Shown here in pieces: positions 19,706-30,640 of a stretch of 64,000 bases of DNA. The stretch is from the NCBI GenBank assembly GCA_036320915.1, contig JAXBDG010000001.1, positions 1,922,001 through 1,986,000 on the forward strand. The letters run 5' to 3'. The notes below the pieces were generated by a model. That model did no database searches. It saw only the letters and a program-made list of their open reading frames with translations, and was not told the origin of the DNA. The stretch's first letter is position 1. The number at the start of each line of letters is the position of its first letter. The DNA comes from Linnemannia elongata (taxonomy: Eukaryota; Mortierellomycota; Mortierellomycetes; Mortierellales; Mortierellaceae). Both the position numbers and the translations under genes were made by a program.

Positions 19706-20732
19706 CTAGTGGCTACGACGCGTCCTTGCACTCCTCTTCCGCTTATTATACATAGCCTGGAAGGACGAGTCAGGTCCACCGGCTGCACTTCGCATATTGG
19801 CATCGACTTCTGCTGGGTTGGGCCCGTTGCTCTTTGTGTTGCCATACTGATCGCCAGGGGCATGGTAGTACGACTGTCCAGGCATGTTGGCCAGTCGAAG
19901 AGGCATGTTTGCAATCTCGGGAGGCAGCATTCCACCGGCACCACCAGATTTGCCGACAATCTTGATATCCGCGCATCCCATGTAGAACTCTGCTTGTGTC
20001 GCCGCTGCATTGATCCAGCTCCAGCCTATTGATCAATTGACAATGGTTGATTGCTTAGTTTCTGGGCGGAGAGACCGAGGTCGCACTTCATCACGTCAAA
20101 AAATACAAAGATAGAGAGAGAAAAGGCATTTTTTACCAAAAATGCAACTGTCGCAAGAAGGCAAGTTCTCAGGCAGTTTGACAGGCCAGTCGTAATACAT
20201 ATCTGGGCAAGAACCATGGTACCGTGCAAAGACACCAAATGTCTTTCCCTGGTCATAGCTCAAACTGAATTCGCACAGGCCACCAGCATGGCGCGCCTGG
20301 TTGGATGAAGGTGTGAGCTGAGGCTGACCGGGAGAACCAAACTGAGCATTGCCGAAACGAACGTTGATGACCTGGCCAGCGTTAAAGGATTGTACCACTT
20401 GTTTGTCTGGTGGGTAGCCCCCGCAAGGAAACGTCTTACCGATACCTCCGCCACAGCCGTCGTAGAGTGGTGCATCTCTGCAGTTGTAGTCGACAAACCC
20501 ACTAATGCGTAGTAATATTCATTCGTCAGCAGCTTGCCTTGGCAGATATTTAAACTCTCGTGACTAAGAAACGACATGATGCAAAGCCAATACATTACGT
20601 GTTTGGGTTGAAGGGGTGTCCTCTTGGTAATGGGTATATCATGGAAATGTGGGCATCGGTGAAAGCGACGCTCGTCAGGGCGAGCAATGTGCCTAGAAAG
20701 AGACGACACTTGGTGCTCAGTGAATGGTCCAT
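19706..20732 (-). CDS. Secreted LPMO-like protein (AA11-like), paralogue 1
   Basis: Three exons: 20732-20599, 20501-20137 and 20025-19706 give 272 residues. Donors are GTAATG and GTAAAA, acceptors TAG. A signal peptide of about 27 residues ends at TDA, leaving His28 as the mature N-terminus, as needed for the copper histidine brace of lytic polysaccharide monooxygenases. Second brace candidate: His116 in QARHAGGLCEFSLSYD. Axial Tyr181 lies in EFYMGCADI, like the MYMNCA segment of AA11 enzymes. Cysteines at 52, 61, 71, 121 and 184 suit disulphides. AA11 enzymes oxidise chitin; substrate here is unproven. The C-terminal ~70 residues are disordered and end in a basic tail (NKRKRSARTRRSH). A TATATAAAA box lies at 21099-21091. 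A paralogue is at 29611-30363. Confidence 0.8.
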
Positions 20733-22206
20733 TTGTTATGAGTTGTTGCTGTTGTTTGATGCCGACGACGGATGAGAAGTGTTGTTGATAGGAGCGTGCA
20801 AAGGGTATGCAGTGATGAGGAAAGGAAGAGTGAAGGTGCGAAAGGGGGACAAGAGTAGGACAAAAAAAAATAATGGGTGGCCATCATCTGTATTTGTATT
20901 TTTCTCCGTAGGAAAGGGTACAATTCCGTTTCAACAGCTCCCTCTTTCTTTGCATTCGAATATCCTTCATTATCCATCTTGGCTTTGCTAAACTAATAGT
21001 GATAGTCAGTTCAAAATCAATTAAGCGGGATGCCATCTCCAATCACCCTGGTTACTCTCGCCTTCATGGTTCTGGGAATATCCTGCCCTTTTTTATATAC
21101 TAACAACTACCAGTACCGCAAGGATACGGTTTGCAGTGTCTATCCTTACTTTTTTTCTTGTAACGCGGCGTTTAGTGCTTCTGCCGCTCCTAGGTTGCTC
21201 TTTCTTTCATCGGATTTAACTGACCCTCATGTAACGTACGAGTGGTGAAGCTGCAGTCCTGTGATGTCAACTAGAGCAACAAGCTCTTCCCTACTACGCG
21301 CCCCCATCAAACCAGCAAGCTACTGTAAGCAAGCTGCCTTGCCTTTCTCCGATCAATAGTCATATCACCCCAACACCTCCTTCTTCAAGTCAAGAGAGTC
21401 GAATAGGAGGTGTACCAATTGTGAAAGGGCTAATCTCCACCTCCTCTCCCCTTTCGCTACACTTTCAAACGGGGGGTCCATTAATCTCATTTCTTCTTGT
21501 TGCTACTGAGCGAGCAAACAAGAACCACATGCGCCACGTGAACGGGGAATACCTTCTTCACTGTGCAGACTCTGAATAGGGAGCGGGGCATAAAATAACC
21601 GACATCATACATCATACATCACACATGAGGCTGTATTGTCTTGGCTGTCGCTGTCGTTTGCAAAAAAAGTGTGTCTAAAAACAAAGACAGGTTGTCTCAT
21701 CCGCAGCATGTGTTGAGTGAACAAAGGGGAGGCGAAGACTCGAGCAATTGAATCAATCAGAAAAAGACAACAACAGCACTATATAACTACACCCTCTGAC
21801 GTTTGAATGCCAAGCGGCGACCATGTATACGTACCACGACACTGTAGGTATCCTTACCCCACCTCCCTCTCTCCCTTGGCCTAGTGTTGTTTGGGGAAAG
21901 TTGTGGGGTCAAAGCGAAAGAAGCAACCGAATACGACGAAGCGAACCTTCCAACTGTGTGACCAAAGTGAACTTTTCCCCCCCTTTTCTCCACCACAATT
22001 CATTTTAGGAGATATTACGAGATGTGGACGTCTGCGCCAGTTGTTCTTTATTATTTCTGTGGGGTTGGGAAAAAAGGGCAGGGTAGAATAAGAGTAGGAA
22101 AGGAAGGAGAAGTGTGTACAAAGGTTGGAAAGGGGAGTAATGAAAGGGATTAAAACTAGTAGCATACAACAAACTTGAAGGAAGAAGAGGAAAAAGCCCT
22201 TCGACT
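20733..22206. other. Intergenic region, no gene seen
   Basis: It holds the 5' flank of the LPMO-like gene, with the TATATAAAA box at 21091-21099, and the 3' flank of the TLC gene. No coding frame is convincing. Confidence 0.5.
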
Positions 22207-23004
22207 CTACTCGGACTTCTTAGCGACCTGTTTCGTAAAGTAAAAGGAATTGACGGAACGGAGCCACTGCTTGGCAAGGATGAGCCACCAGACGACGTTC
22301 ATGAAGAACATGGTGGTGGTGGTGATGGTGAACTTCTTGCCGATGTGGAAAGGTGCTTCGTACCAGGTCATACCAAGCTTGGCGCCAATGGCGACGCCCA
22401 TCCACCAGTTACCAAAGATCCTGCACCAGAAGTAGGTGATCATCAAGGCAGTGTCGATGAAGCGCTTGAGTTTCGAGTTGACGAACGTCCTGCCATTGCT
22501 CTGGAGGACCCAGCGGAAGTGTAAGATGGGTGTGCTCATGTTCATCAGCGACAGCATTCCGATAAAGTAAGGCCCGGGGTTGTCGATGGTGAGCGCATAG
22601 AGGTAGTAGACGGATCCGAGGATGACGGAGACGTGGTGAAAGAGAATCAAGTTGCTGCCGACGCCGAACTTTGCACGCTGGTAAAACTCAAAGGCGGTGT
22701 CCTGGGTGAGATACCCGAGCTCCAGTCCGACGAGGAAGGGTGTAAGGGCGGTCTTGTAGGTTGAGATGTCATTCTTGGACCAGTCGACGGTAAGGAGGAG
22801 GTAAAGTCCTGTGCAGGTCATAATGGTCGAATGGACCGAGGCAACAATCTTGTTGCAGAGGTGGTAATGCTTCTGGGTGTCTGCCTTGGGTGGGAGGATG
22901 TTCTTGACAGCCTGCATACGTCCGAGTGTTATGAACAGGAATGGGTACAGGGTGAGAGCCCCGATCAGCGATGGAGGGATGTGTGGTGAGTTGAGGATGT
23001 CCAT
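22207..23004 (-). CDS. TLC-domain multipass membrane protein (TLCD4/TMEM56-like)
   Basis: One exon, 265 residues. I chose the ATG at 23004 because it sits in the context CACCATGG and because homologous-looking sequence begins there. An in-frame upstream ATG would add 78 low-complexity residues. There are about seven hydrophobic segments, starting with PPSLIGALTLYPFLFITLG. The central part, GLELGYLTQDTAFEF and LILFHHVSVILGSVYYLYAL, matches the TLC (TRAM-LAG1-CLN8) pattern with its His pair in a helix. TLC proteins are ER or endomembrane lipid-handling proteins; ceramide synthases carry a longer Lag1 motif that I do not see, so this is not called a ceramide synthase. The C-terminus ends KKSE, a possible ER-retrieval-like lysine signal. 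It is divergent from RPB9. Confidence 0.75.
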   Translation of the reverse strand: MDILNSPHIPPSLIGALTLYPFLFITLGRMQAVKNILPPKADTQKHYHLCNKIVASVHSTIMTCTGLYLLLTVDWSKNDISTYKTALTPFLVGLELGYLTQDTAFEFYQRAKFGVGSNLILFHHVSVILGSVYYLYALTIDNPGPYFIGMLSLMNMSTPILHFRWVLQSNGRTFVNSKLKRFIDTALMITYFWCRIFGNWWMGVAIGAKLGMTWYEAPFHIGKKFTITTTTMFFMNVVWWLILAKQWLRSVNSFYFTKQVAKKSE

Positions 23005-23408
23005 GGTGCACTTGTCAGTTGGTCGGTCTGAGGTAGGTAAGAGTCCGTCGTCTGTCTCTGGTCCGTTCGGGTATGTTTCTTGGTCTTGGGGTGGAGTTGG
23101 GGTGGAGTTGTGGGAAGATGGGATGAGGAAAGGAAGAAGGAAGAAAAGAAAAAAGAGAGAAAAGTGATGAAGGGCAACAAAAAGGGAAAGATAAAAACGT
23201 TCAAAGTGGGGCTGGTCGACTGGAGCGAAGCAGGACACTTGTGAGCGTGTTTATGTATGTCCAAAGGGACAGAAATGCAACAACGGGCTGAACCTTCTAT
23301 CTTTCTTCGCTTCTTGTCTTTCGGAGGGACAAAAAAAAAGATTACTAAAAAGAATTACACTCCATGGCCACCATCTGTCATCACACTCATCGGTCTCGCT
23401 TCCTCTTC

Positions 23409-23443
<35 letters not shown>

Positions 23444-23978
23444 TTGCCTCTCTTGTGGTTTTAACGCAATTGATGGTGGAGCTGACAACCGTCGATATTA
23501 TGGGTGACCAGCTGTGGAACTGAAGTTGGACAAGCTCGGCACACATACCGGTGTCCCAATTATTCGCCTAATAGAAAACCTTGAGCAGCCGGCACAAAGA
23601 TCATCCAGTCCAGCGGGAGCCCCGCCATATCGACATATATTTGATGGTCATGTCCGTCGTTATCAACGACAATCATGAACACGCGCCTTGTATCCTCAGT
23701 TAGCACAAGGACCTCTACCTGTGTCTTCGCCCATTTCCTTCGTACGGCATACGACCATGAATAGTTACTTCGAATCATCGTCGACCGTTGTCTTTGTACG
23801 TTTTACCCTTGCTGAAACCGCGCCACCAACCGCCTTGCCACACTGGGTGACGTCGACATTTCAATTTGCCACCGATTTTTCTATAAAAAAAAAGCGCAGG
23901 AGATCAACGACTTCTTCTTCAGTTCCACCATCTTTCCCTTTTGCCATCCGCCTCAGGACTCAACCAGACTCTCTTAAA
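23005..23978. other. Divergent promoter region between TLC gene and RPB9
   Basis: 974 bp. It contains a CTTT microsatellite at about 23408-23443 (nine units) and no supported gene. A short tract upstream of RPB9 (23880-23978) is the probable RPB9 5' UTR. Confidence 0.5.
23408..23443. repeat. (CTTT)n microsatellite
   Basis: About nine tandem CTTT units occur in the TLC/RPB9 divergent spacer. Confidence 0.9.
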
Positions 23979-24869
23979 ATGCCCTCTTTCCTTTACTGCT
24001 CAGAATGGTAAAGTAGAGCGTCGACATGAGGACCGAACAAAAGGCGGCGGGAGGAATGCTTATGGTCCAGGAAGAAGCATCAACGCAATCGCAGATCTCA
24101 TCACAGGAGCTTTAACCAGCGCACAAAAAAAAAGCCCACTTTGTCTCTTCTGACACGCTCTCTTTTCTTTTTCATCATTTTCCTCTTGTGCCCTCTTATA
24201 GCAACAACTTGTTGTACCCAAGAGAAGACCGTTCGAACCCTGATGTCCGAGGACGGAGCTTGATGTTCGCCTGCCGGAATTGCGACTACCAGGAGAAGGC
24301 CGACAACCAGTGTGTCTACAGAAACGAAATTGTCCATGCACCAGCGTATGTGGTTTCGTCTTTGTCGTTGACTGGAAACTATGAAAGTGATGGCGATTCA
24401 GGGACAGGGAAAGCAGGATTTGGACTATAGGAGTACTCACAATACCTATAACCTGTGTTTGTTTCGACCTTATAGCGAACAAACTCTTCTTGTCCAGGAC
24501 TTGAGCACGGATCCAACTTTGGTATGTGGAATTGCCTTTTTCATGGCTGCGCCGAATCATAGGTGCAGGCACTGAAGCAAGGCATGAACAAGATAGAGAG
24601 TACTATACTAACTGCTATTACCATTTTCTTCACTCACACACATCAACCACCACACCTGGACTAACCAACTACCATGGATTTAATATGGATCTTCACTATT
24701 TTTTTAATCGGGATATCATTGAAATCAGCCAAGGACAAGGATGAGATGCAGCAAGTGCGGACATGAGGAAGCAGTCTTCTTCCAGGCACAAGGAAACAGC
24801 GCAGAGACAAAGATGACGCTTTATTACATTTGTTGTAACAAGGCATGCGGTCATCGCTGGTTCTCATAA
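23979..24869 (+). CDS. RPB9: DNA-directed RNA polymerase II subunit RPB9
   Basis: Four exons: 23979-24007, 24202-24345, 24476-24521 and 24729-24869 give 119 residues, close to the 122-125 usual for the family. RPB9 sits in the Pol II core and helps transcript cleavage and fidelity. The N-terminal zinc ribbon shows [13 protein letters not shown], with CRNCDYQ as the second Cys pair. The C-terminal ribbon shows [13 protein letters not shown] and [19 protein letters not shown]-type linker residues appear as STDPTLPR across the exon 3/4 join. All joins are in frame (GT donors GTAAAG, GTATGT, GTATGT; acceptors TAG, TAG, CAG). The first exon has only nine full codons. The gene converges with SLP-2; 331 bp separate the stop codons. 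Confidence 0.96.
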
Positions 24870-25200
24870 CCGTGCTCTATCCAGGGAAGGAGGATTTTGT
24901 TTTATTCGGCCTTCACACTCAACCTCACACTCACAACTCACCACCGACCAATATCTTAAGCGAACAAAGAAAAAGCAAACAAACCCCAGTAGCAATCACC
25001 ACAAAGGCATGGTTAGCCAACACATTGGAAGGAGGCGTTGCGAGCTGTCAGTGTTCAGGCAGAGTGCGTTTCAAAGCTTGGAAATAAAAGAACCTCAAGG
25101 AATGTTTTCGAGGATGGCACAGGATGGTTGGGTGAATGCGTGTTTTAATTTCGCGAATGAGTTACAGGATACAAAGGACGAAGCGTTCAAGTGGATGGGA

Positions 25201-26933
25201 CTATTTTTGAGGAGCAGCTTGGTCAGTAGAGACGCCGCGCTTCTTAGTAATACCGTCATAGATGGTCAGTGCCTAGCAGTGATAAGAAATGGAAAAACAG
25301 AGGCTGTCAGCACATTGCCATTGAGCATATCATTTGTCAACCACCAATGATTTGGGATCGAAAGGTTCAAGTGTTTTACCTGGGCAACCATGGAGGAGGC
25401 ATCGCTAGCAGAGGCAGGCAGGATTAAAGTGGTACTCTCCTTGGCAAGCTTGGAGAAGGCATCGACGTACTTGTCAGCAACAGTCAACGAGACTGCGTGA
25501 TGTCCACCCTCACCGTCGGTGATGGCCTCGGCAATACGACGGATGCCCTCGGCGTTTGCCTGGGCGCGGAGGAGAATCGCCTGTGCCTCGCCGGCGGCTT
25601 GATTGATCTGCTCAGCCTTGTTGGCCTCTGATTGCAGGATCACAGATTGCTTCAGACCTTCTGCAACGTTGATTGCTGCTTGGCGCGAACCTATTTTTTT
25701 TTGGAGCGAGATAAGTTCAGCGCAGGTTATAACACCAAACAAATACATAAACGCGACCGATGGATGAAGTTGCTTACCTTCAGAGTCCAAGATCTGAGCT
25801 CGTTTGGTACGTTCAGCCGAGACCTGTTGGTGCATACTTTCAACGACCTTAGCAGGAGGATGGATATCACGGATCTCATAACGCAAACAGCGGATTCCCC
25901 AATCGGCCGCAGCGCCGTTAATGGCTTCAACAATATTGGCGTTCAGGTGGGCACGCTCGGCAAGAGTGCGGTCGAGGGTCATAAGACCAATCTCGGCGCG
26001 CATGGTTGTCTGGGCCAATTGGGAGACTGAGAATTCTGCGTCCTCGACGCCGTAGGAGGCCTTGTAGGGATCTACAACGCGGAGGTAGAGGACTCCGTCC
26101 AGGTCCAATGTCACATTGTCTGTTTTGTGTTCATCATGTTGAAGAATTAGAACAGTTAGCGGGAGTGACTAACAAAGCACGACTGAACCAAGACTAAAAG
26201 TATGAGGCGAAACAAAAAAAAAAAAAATGATCTGCAGAAGACGGCATGGCAGAAACTCTTTGTCTTCATACCTTGGGTGATGGCACGCTGACTGGGGATC
26301 TCAATGGCAACTTCCTTGAGACTTTTGACATACTTGATTTGATCAATAATAGGCATCAAGACTTGCAGACCGGGTTCAAGAGCCCTATGGAATCGACCCA
26401 TCCGCTCAACAATCCACGCTTCCTGCTGAGGAACAAACTTGATCACCTATTTTTTTCATGGAAAATTGGGAGCCAATGTAGGGGGGGAGAGGTGAGTGAG
26501 CGTGTTTTATCGTACGTGAGGAAGAGCGTACTTTTCACGCGCGTGTGAGTTACTATTACTCAAGAAACAAGGAAGAAAAAAGGCGCAGAAAAATATACCG
26601 TGTTCATGGGCAGGGATTGTCTTTTCCGGTTGTTGTTGCTGTTGAACGATCTGCGGATTATGTGGGCAGAGGCAACCGTGGGGACCTAGGGACCAGTGAG
26701 AGAGGGGGAATGCGTAGGTGGTGAGTACGTGAAGTATGTGGCAATGTGTGAGCTTTTTTTTTTCTTTTTCTGCTGACCGTTGGTCGTTAAGTTGGACCCC
26801 GGTAACGAGGATAACGGAAATGAAAGTCTAGTTGTTTGGCGTTTCTTACCACGCGAGCAGTTCTGGCCAGGAGGGATGAGGTGGTGCCAGCTGAGGTGAC
26901 TTGGGGTAACTTGGTGACAGTAGCGCGAAGCAT
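25201..26933 (-). CDS. SLP2: Mitochondrial stomatin-like protein 2 (SPFH/prohibitin family)
   Basis: Six exons: 26933-26850, 26685-26599, 26446-26272, 26119-25778, 25690-25380 and 25272-25201 give 356 residues. SLP-2 is a peripheral inner-membrane scaffold that binds cardiolipin-rich domains and prohibitins. The first ~55 residues are basic and Ser/Asn-rich, fitting a mitochondrial presequence. Conserved core strings include LPMNTVIKFVPQQEAWIVERMGRFHRALEPG split over exons 2-3, DNVTLDLDGVLYLRVVDPYKASYGVED, and the coiled-coil EANKAEQINQAAGEAQAILLRAQANAEGIRRIAEA. All splice joins are GT-AG and in frame. The C-terminal 23-residue exon is short compared with animal forms. Confidence 0.95.
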
Positions 26934-27447
26934 TTTTGTTGTTGGTGAATGAGTGTGCTTGAGTGAGTGAGTGCGTGATGGTAGGCAAGAGAGAGGAAGT
27001 TAGAGAAAGAAAGAAGATTCTTTGCTATGAAAAAAGAGAAAGAACTGTAGAGATGAGAGAAAAGAGAGATAGAGAGTACGAATGGAGTAGAAGGTCCCGC
27101 GCCTTAAATACCCTTGATCAGCATTGCCATGGGTTACTTGGAAGCCTAGATTCTTTACACAGATAGCAGAAAAAGGAAATTTTCGCATTCGGGCTGGGTC
27201 GATTTTGTGGCATGTCTGTTCTTGTGCATCAATAGTCGGGATGATGGCATTTCGATAGCCGGGGAGGAGGGGGAATGTAACCAAAACCTTGACCCGCTGG
27301 CTCCAAATGACGAACCTGCTCTTACAACTATATTGCGGATTGACCGAAAAGAGTATTTACTCTTCCCTTTTCTTCTCCGTTGCACTTTGTTGGTATGGGT
27401 CAGAAAACGACTTATAGAAGTCAATTCTCAGTTGCCTTTCCTTCAAA

Positions 27448-27449
<2 letters not shown>

Positions 27450-27487
<38 letters not shown>
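27450..27487. repeat. 38-nt poly(T) homopolymer
   Basis: An uninterrupted T run. It could be a poly(A) tail relic of a minus-strand retrocopy, but the sequence beside it shows no recognisable element. Confidence 0.9.
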
Positions 27488-27488
<1 letters not shown>

Positions 27489-27737
27489 AAAGTGATGTAC
27501 TTGTTCCTTCACTACAGCCCAGTGTCAGGCTCTACACCTCGATGTGCAGCAACGAAAAATCTCCTTCTTGGGAGCTGACAGGCCGACATAACCTGCGCCA
27601 TGTTTCTTACTCGCGTGACTAGCAACAATTCTCTCCTCTCTCGCTTAAGGCATAGATGAGAAGAACATGAATAGCAAATACAAAGAAAGAGCACTGCATA
27701 CATGCAGAATAAAGAAAAGGGTTAACCTATTTAACAA

Positions 27738-28128
27738 CCCGGGTTGCTCGAATTATTCGACAACTTCGTACTAAGTCCATGTAACTCACTTTTTTTGTTT
27801 TCAAAACGAAAACGTGGACAGGAGAGGCCAAACTCGTGGAGACAGCTTGCTTCCCTTCGCGCTCCCTCGGAGCATCATTTGCGCACCCTCAGAGTAGATC
27901 ATTGAAGCGTTTTGGCTGAAATTATCACTTTTTAGCTACTGAAAAGCCGTGGCGATGACGATATGGGACACGAACTCCATGAATTGAACCACAGGAAGCA
28001 GGGCAACGAATTGAACACATTAGTAACGAGCTTGTGATATTGCAACAAGGTGCTGTGTACAAAGAACCGAAAAAAGTGAGTTGCTTGGACTTAGTATGGG
28101 GGCTGTCGAATAATTCGAGCAACCCGGG
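27738..28128. mobile_element. 391-bp terminal-inverted-repeat (MITE-like) element
   Basis: 27738-27796 and 28070-28128 are inverted copies of about 59 bp. The outer 25 bp match perfectly, starting CCCGGGTTGCTCGAATTATT. After a 6-bp mismatch block, TACTAAGTCC and AACTCACTTTTTT are again shared. The ~270-bp interior has no ORF. The arrangement fits a non-autonomous DNA transposon. I found no clear target-site duplication. Its right end lies 98 bp from the 3' end of tRNA-Lys copy 2. Confidence 0.7.
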
Positions 28129-28226
28129 CTGCCAAGTAGGATATTCCTTCTTAAAACTGTGCACCATCAAGAAACGCAAAAAGGTAGCCCTCTTTGACCC
28201 GCTCGGAACAAAACAAAAGAAGAAAG

Positions 28227-28299
28227 CGCCCAACGTGGGGGTCGAACCCACAGCCTTCAGATTAAGAGTCTGACGCTCTACCGATTGAGCTAGCCGGGC
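28227..28299 (-). tRNA. tRNA-Lys (anticodon CTT), copy 2
   Basis: The 73-nt sequence is identical to copy 1. The anticodon CTT is at 28266-28264. The downstream minus-strand flank has a TTTT terminator. The 3' flank resembles that of copy 1 for about 75 bp: GACCCGCT, GGAACAAAACAAAA and the CAAGAAACGCAAAA block. The 5' flank is weakly similar. The pair therefore arose by segmental duplication rather than retroposition of the tRNA alone. Confidence 0.97.
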
Positions 28300-29610
28300 A
28301 GATGGAAACGATTTTTTTTAGACTTATTTGTTACCGCAGTACAAAGATAACAGTCACGGGTCACGTGTAAGTACCGTGTACATCCGAATCACGTGCGATG
28401 TTGCTCGACCGATCCGCTGCGCCAACAACGATGCTTTATTATTTTTTCTCGTTTTTTCTTTGTCACTTGAAAGCAACAAATTACGTGTGAAGGAGAGACA
28501 CCAAGCATGCATGCTTCTTCAGTGATCCAATATAAAGGCAATCCCAAGAGTATTTGTAACAAATCAGGTTAGTAAATGACTGACTCCTGTTTGGATATCT
28601 AGAGTGTCCATATCGTGTATTTATTCAGGGCGCACAAGCAAACGAAAAGGAGAGGAACATGGCGTTTACTGTGTGAAGAAGGAACATGGAGAGGGAAAGG
28701 AGGAGGCGAGAAGTGGGCGCAGGATTCTTTGAAGGTAGAAAGACAACATGGGTAGGGCGAGAGACAGAGTGGATAGGGCTAGAGACTACAACGCCGGAAG
28801 TAGAGACAAAGTGGGGCCGCTTGTATTATGTTGGATACAGCGTTCCTGAAGGATGGGAGAGAAGAGAAGCCCGAGTTTTTTTTTCGTAATCAGTGTGGGC
28901 GCCGCAGGCGTTGTGTCTGTGGTTGTTCACACTCCGTCCAATTACTACCGAAAAATAACCAAATCTAATAAGAATTGGGGCCAGCGTCTCAGTTATCAGT
29001 CAGAAGTGTAAAAATCTTCGGGTTTGACTTTGACTCTTGGCTCGAACATGATCCCTGTGGAGTGTGGGAACTGGGAAGCGTAACAAGAGAGGAAAGTAGG
29101 ATGTTCTGAGGTTTTCGATCGTGTTATTTTTGTTCCCTCCCTTGTCAGTTTTTTTGAAAGATAATAATTCTCCTACTTGACGCCCAGTGCTCCTATCCCG
29201 CTTCTGCCTCAATTATTCCTAGTCTTTTCATCTATTGTTAGTGAGATCAGGAAAAACGTTCAGGGCCCCGTCATTCGGAATGATATCGGTCCACGCTTCT
29301 CTTATAAATTAAAACAGGCTTTTGTTTTTGCGTATGTATGTATGTGTGAGAGTGTAGTGAAAGTGCGGTTTTATTACAGGCAAAGTACAAGTGAGAGAGA
29401 AAAGTCTACAGGGTATGAAAGGATAAAGTCGATTGGGTTTTTTGATATTTTTTAATGTGAAGAAAGAGGCCGGCTCTTGCTGGACAAGGGGAGGAAAAGG
29501 GTTGGAGCTAGACATTTGGGCAGGAGGCTATGAGTTGCTTTTGTCTCTGCACAAAGTTGTATCAACGCTTTTTTCAACAACTTGGGAAGAGAGAGCGAAA
29601 AAAAGGATAT
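28300..29610. other. Intergenic region, no gene seen
   Basis: 1.3 kb between tRNA-Lys copy 2 and the second LPMO-like gene. Short open frames show no domain. Confidence 0.5.
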
Positions 29611-30363
29611 TTAGCTTCTGACGAGGCCGAGGTCGATACCCTTCTTGCCGGCCTTGCCACCGTAAGCGTAGAAGCCGTTAGTGGAGCGAGCACGCTCATC
29701 CCTGTTGGGGCCGGCGGACTTTCCACCCTTGCCATCACCACGGGCATGGACGTTCTGGCGGACGTTGCGGCCGGGGACATCAACAACGGTCATGTCGAGT
29801 TCAGGGAGACGGCCCTTGGGGTCGCCGGTGATCTGAATGTTGGCGCAGTGGTGGTAGTACTGGTTGGTGGCATAGGCAGTCCAGGACCAGGCGAACAGGC
29901 ACTTGTTCGAGTCATTGCACGAGGGGACGTTCTTGGGGATTAGGACAGGCCACTCGTAGTAGACATCGGGACAGGTACGGGTGTACTGTCCAATGACCTT
30001 CCAGGACTTTCCACCATCGTACGAGAGCGAGAACTCGCAAGCTCCACCACCGTGGCGAGCAGTGTTAAGACCGCCCTTGGGAGGGAACTTTGTCCAGCTG
30101 GGGACACCAAAGACCCAGAAGCGGACGTTAATGGTTTGACCAGCTCTGTACTTGGTCACAGGTCCCTTGGGGTATCCACCACAAGGGAACTTCTTGCCCT
30201 TGAAGCCAATGAAGGCGTGGACCTGGTTGCTCTGGTTCTTGGTCCAGGGACCGGCCTGGCCGGGAGGGTTGGACATGGCCATGTGGGCGGCGGTAGAGGG
30301 GATGAGGGTGAGGAGGGCGGAGGCGGCGACAACAGCGCTGCCGAAGAGGGAGAGGACCTTCAT
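29611..30363 (-). CDS. Secreted LPMO-like protein (AA11-like), paralogue 2
   Basis: One exon, 250 residues. A signal peptide of 26 residues ends STAA, giving mature His27 (HMAMSNPPGQ). The second brace candidate is His104 in NTARHGGGACEFSLSYDGG, and the candidate axial residue is Tyr170 in NQYYHHCANIQITGD. The core shares FPCGGYP, the R-H-x-G-G-x-C-E-F-S-L-S-Y-D block, a TCPDVYYEWPV segment and a W-S-W motif with paralogue 1. The last ~65 residues are Gly/Lys/Arg-rich and probably disordered. A copper-dependent oxidative role on chitin or another polysaccharide is inferred from the family. Lack of introns, against two in paralogue 1, is notable. TATAAAT lies at 30640-30634, about 270 bp upstream. 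Confidence 0.82.
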   Translation of the reverse strand: MKVLSLFGSAVVAASALLTLIPSTAAHMAMSNPPGQAGPWTKNQSNQVHAFIGFKGKKFPCGGYPKGPVTKYRAGQTINVRFWVFGVPSWTKFPPKGGLNTARHGGGACEFSLSYDGGKSWKVIGQYTRTCPDVYYEWPVLIPKNVPSCNDSNKCLFAWSWTAYATNQYYHHCANIQITGDPKGRLPELDMTVVDVPGRNVRQNVHARGDGKGGKSAGPNRDERARSTNGFYAYGGKAGKKGIDLGLVRS

Positions 30364-30633
30364 TGTTGGATAGGGTGGGAGTGAGAGTGAGAGGTGAGGC
30401 GAAGTGAGGGTGCTAAGAGGATGCGGTTGAGAGGTTTAGTGAGATAGAGGAAGAGTGAGTGGCAGGAGTCGGAGGAGGAGTAGACGAAGGTTGTGAGGGG
30501 GAAGGGTGTTCGGATGCAGGGGGACGAGCGAGTGTCGTTGGAAGGGGGTTGTCGAGGATGACGGGAGGAGAGTGGATTGAAGGAACAGAGAAGAAAAGAA
30601 AAAAAAAGTAGAAAAAAAAGGGCCGTTGACTGC

Positions 30634-30640
30634 ATTTATA
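30634..30640 (-). promoter_or_regulatory. Candidate TATA box of LPMO-like paralogue 2
   Basis: TATAAAT on the minus strand, about 270 bp upstream of the ATG at 30363. Position and sequence only; no transcript data. Confidence 0.4.

Larger units (their letters stand above)
26934..28226. other. Intergenic region with poly(T) run and TIR element
   Basis: The region includes the SLP-2 promoter, a 38-nt poly(T) run (27450-27487), the 391-bp TIR element (27738-28128) and the 3' flank of tRNA-Lys copy 2. No protein gene is supported. Confidence 0.5.

Noticed and set aside
23005..23238. N-terminal extension of the TLC protein to the ATG at 23238
   Set aside because: The extra 78 residues are low complexity. 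The ATG at 23004 has a much better context and fits the family start.
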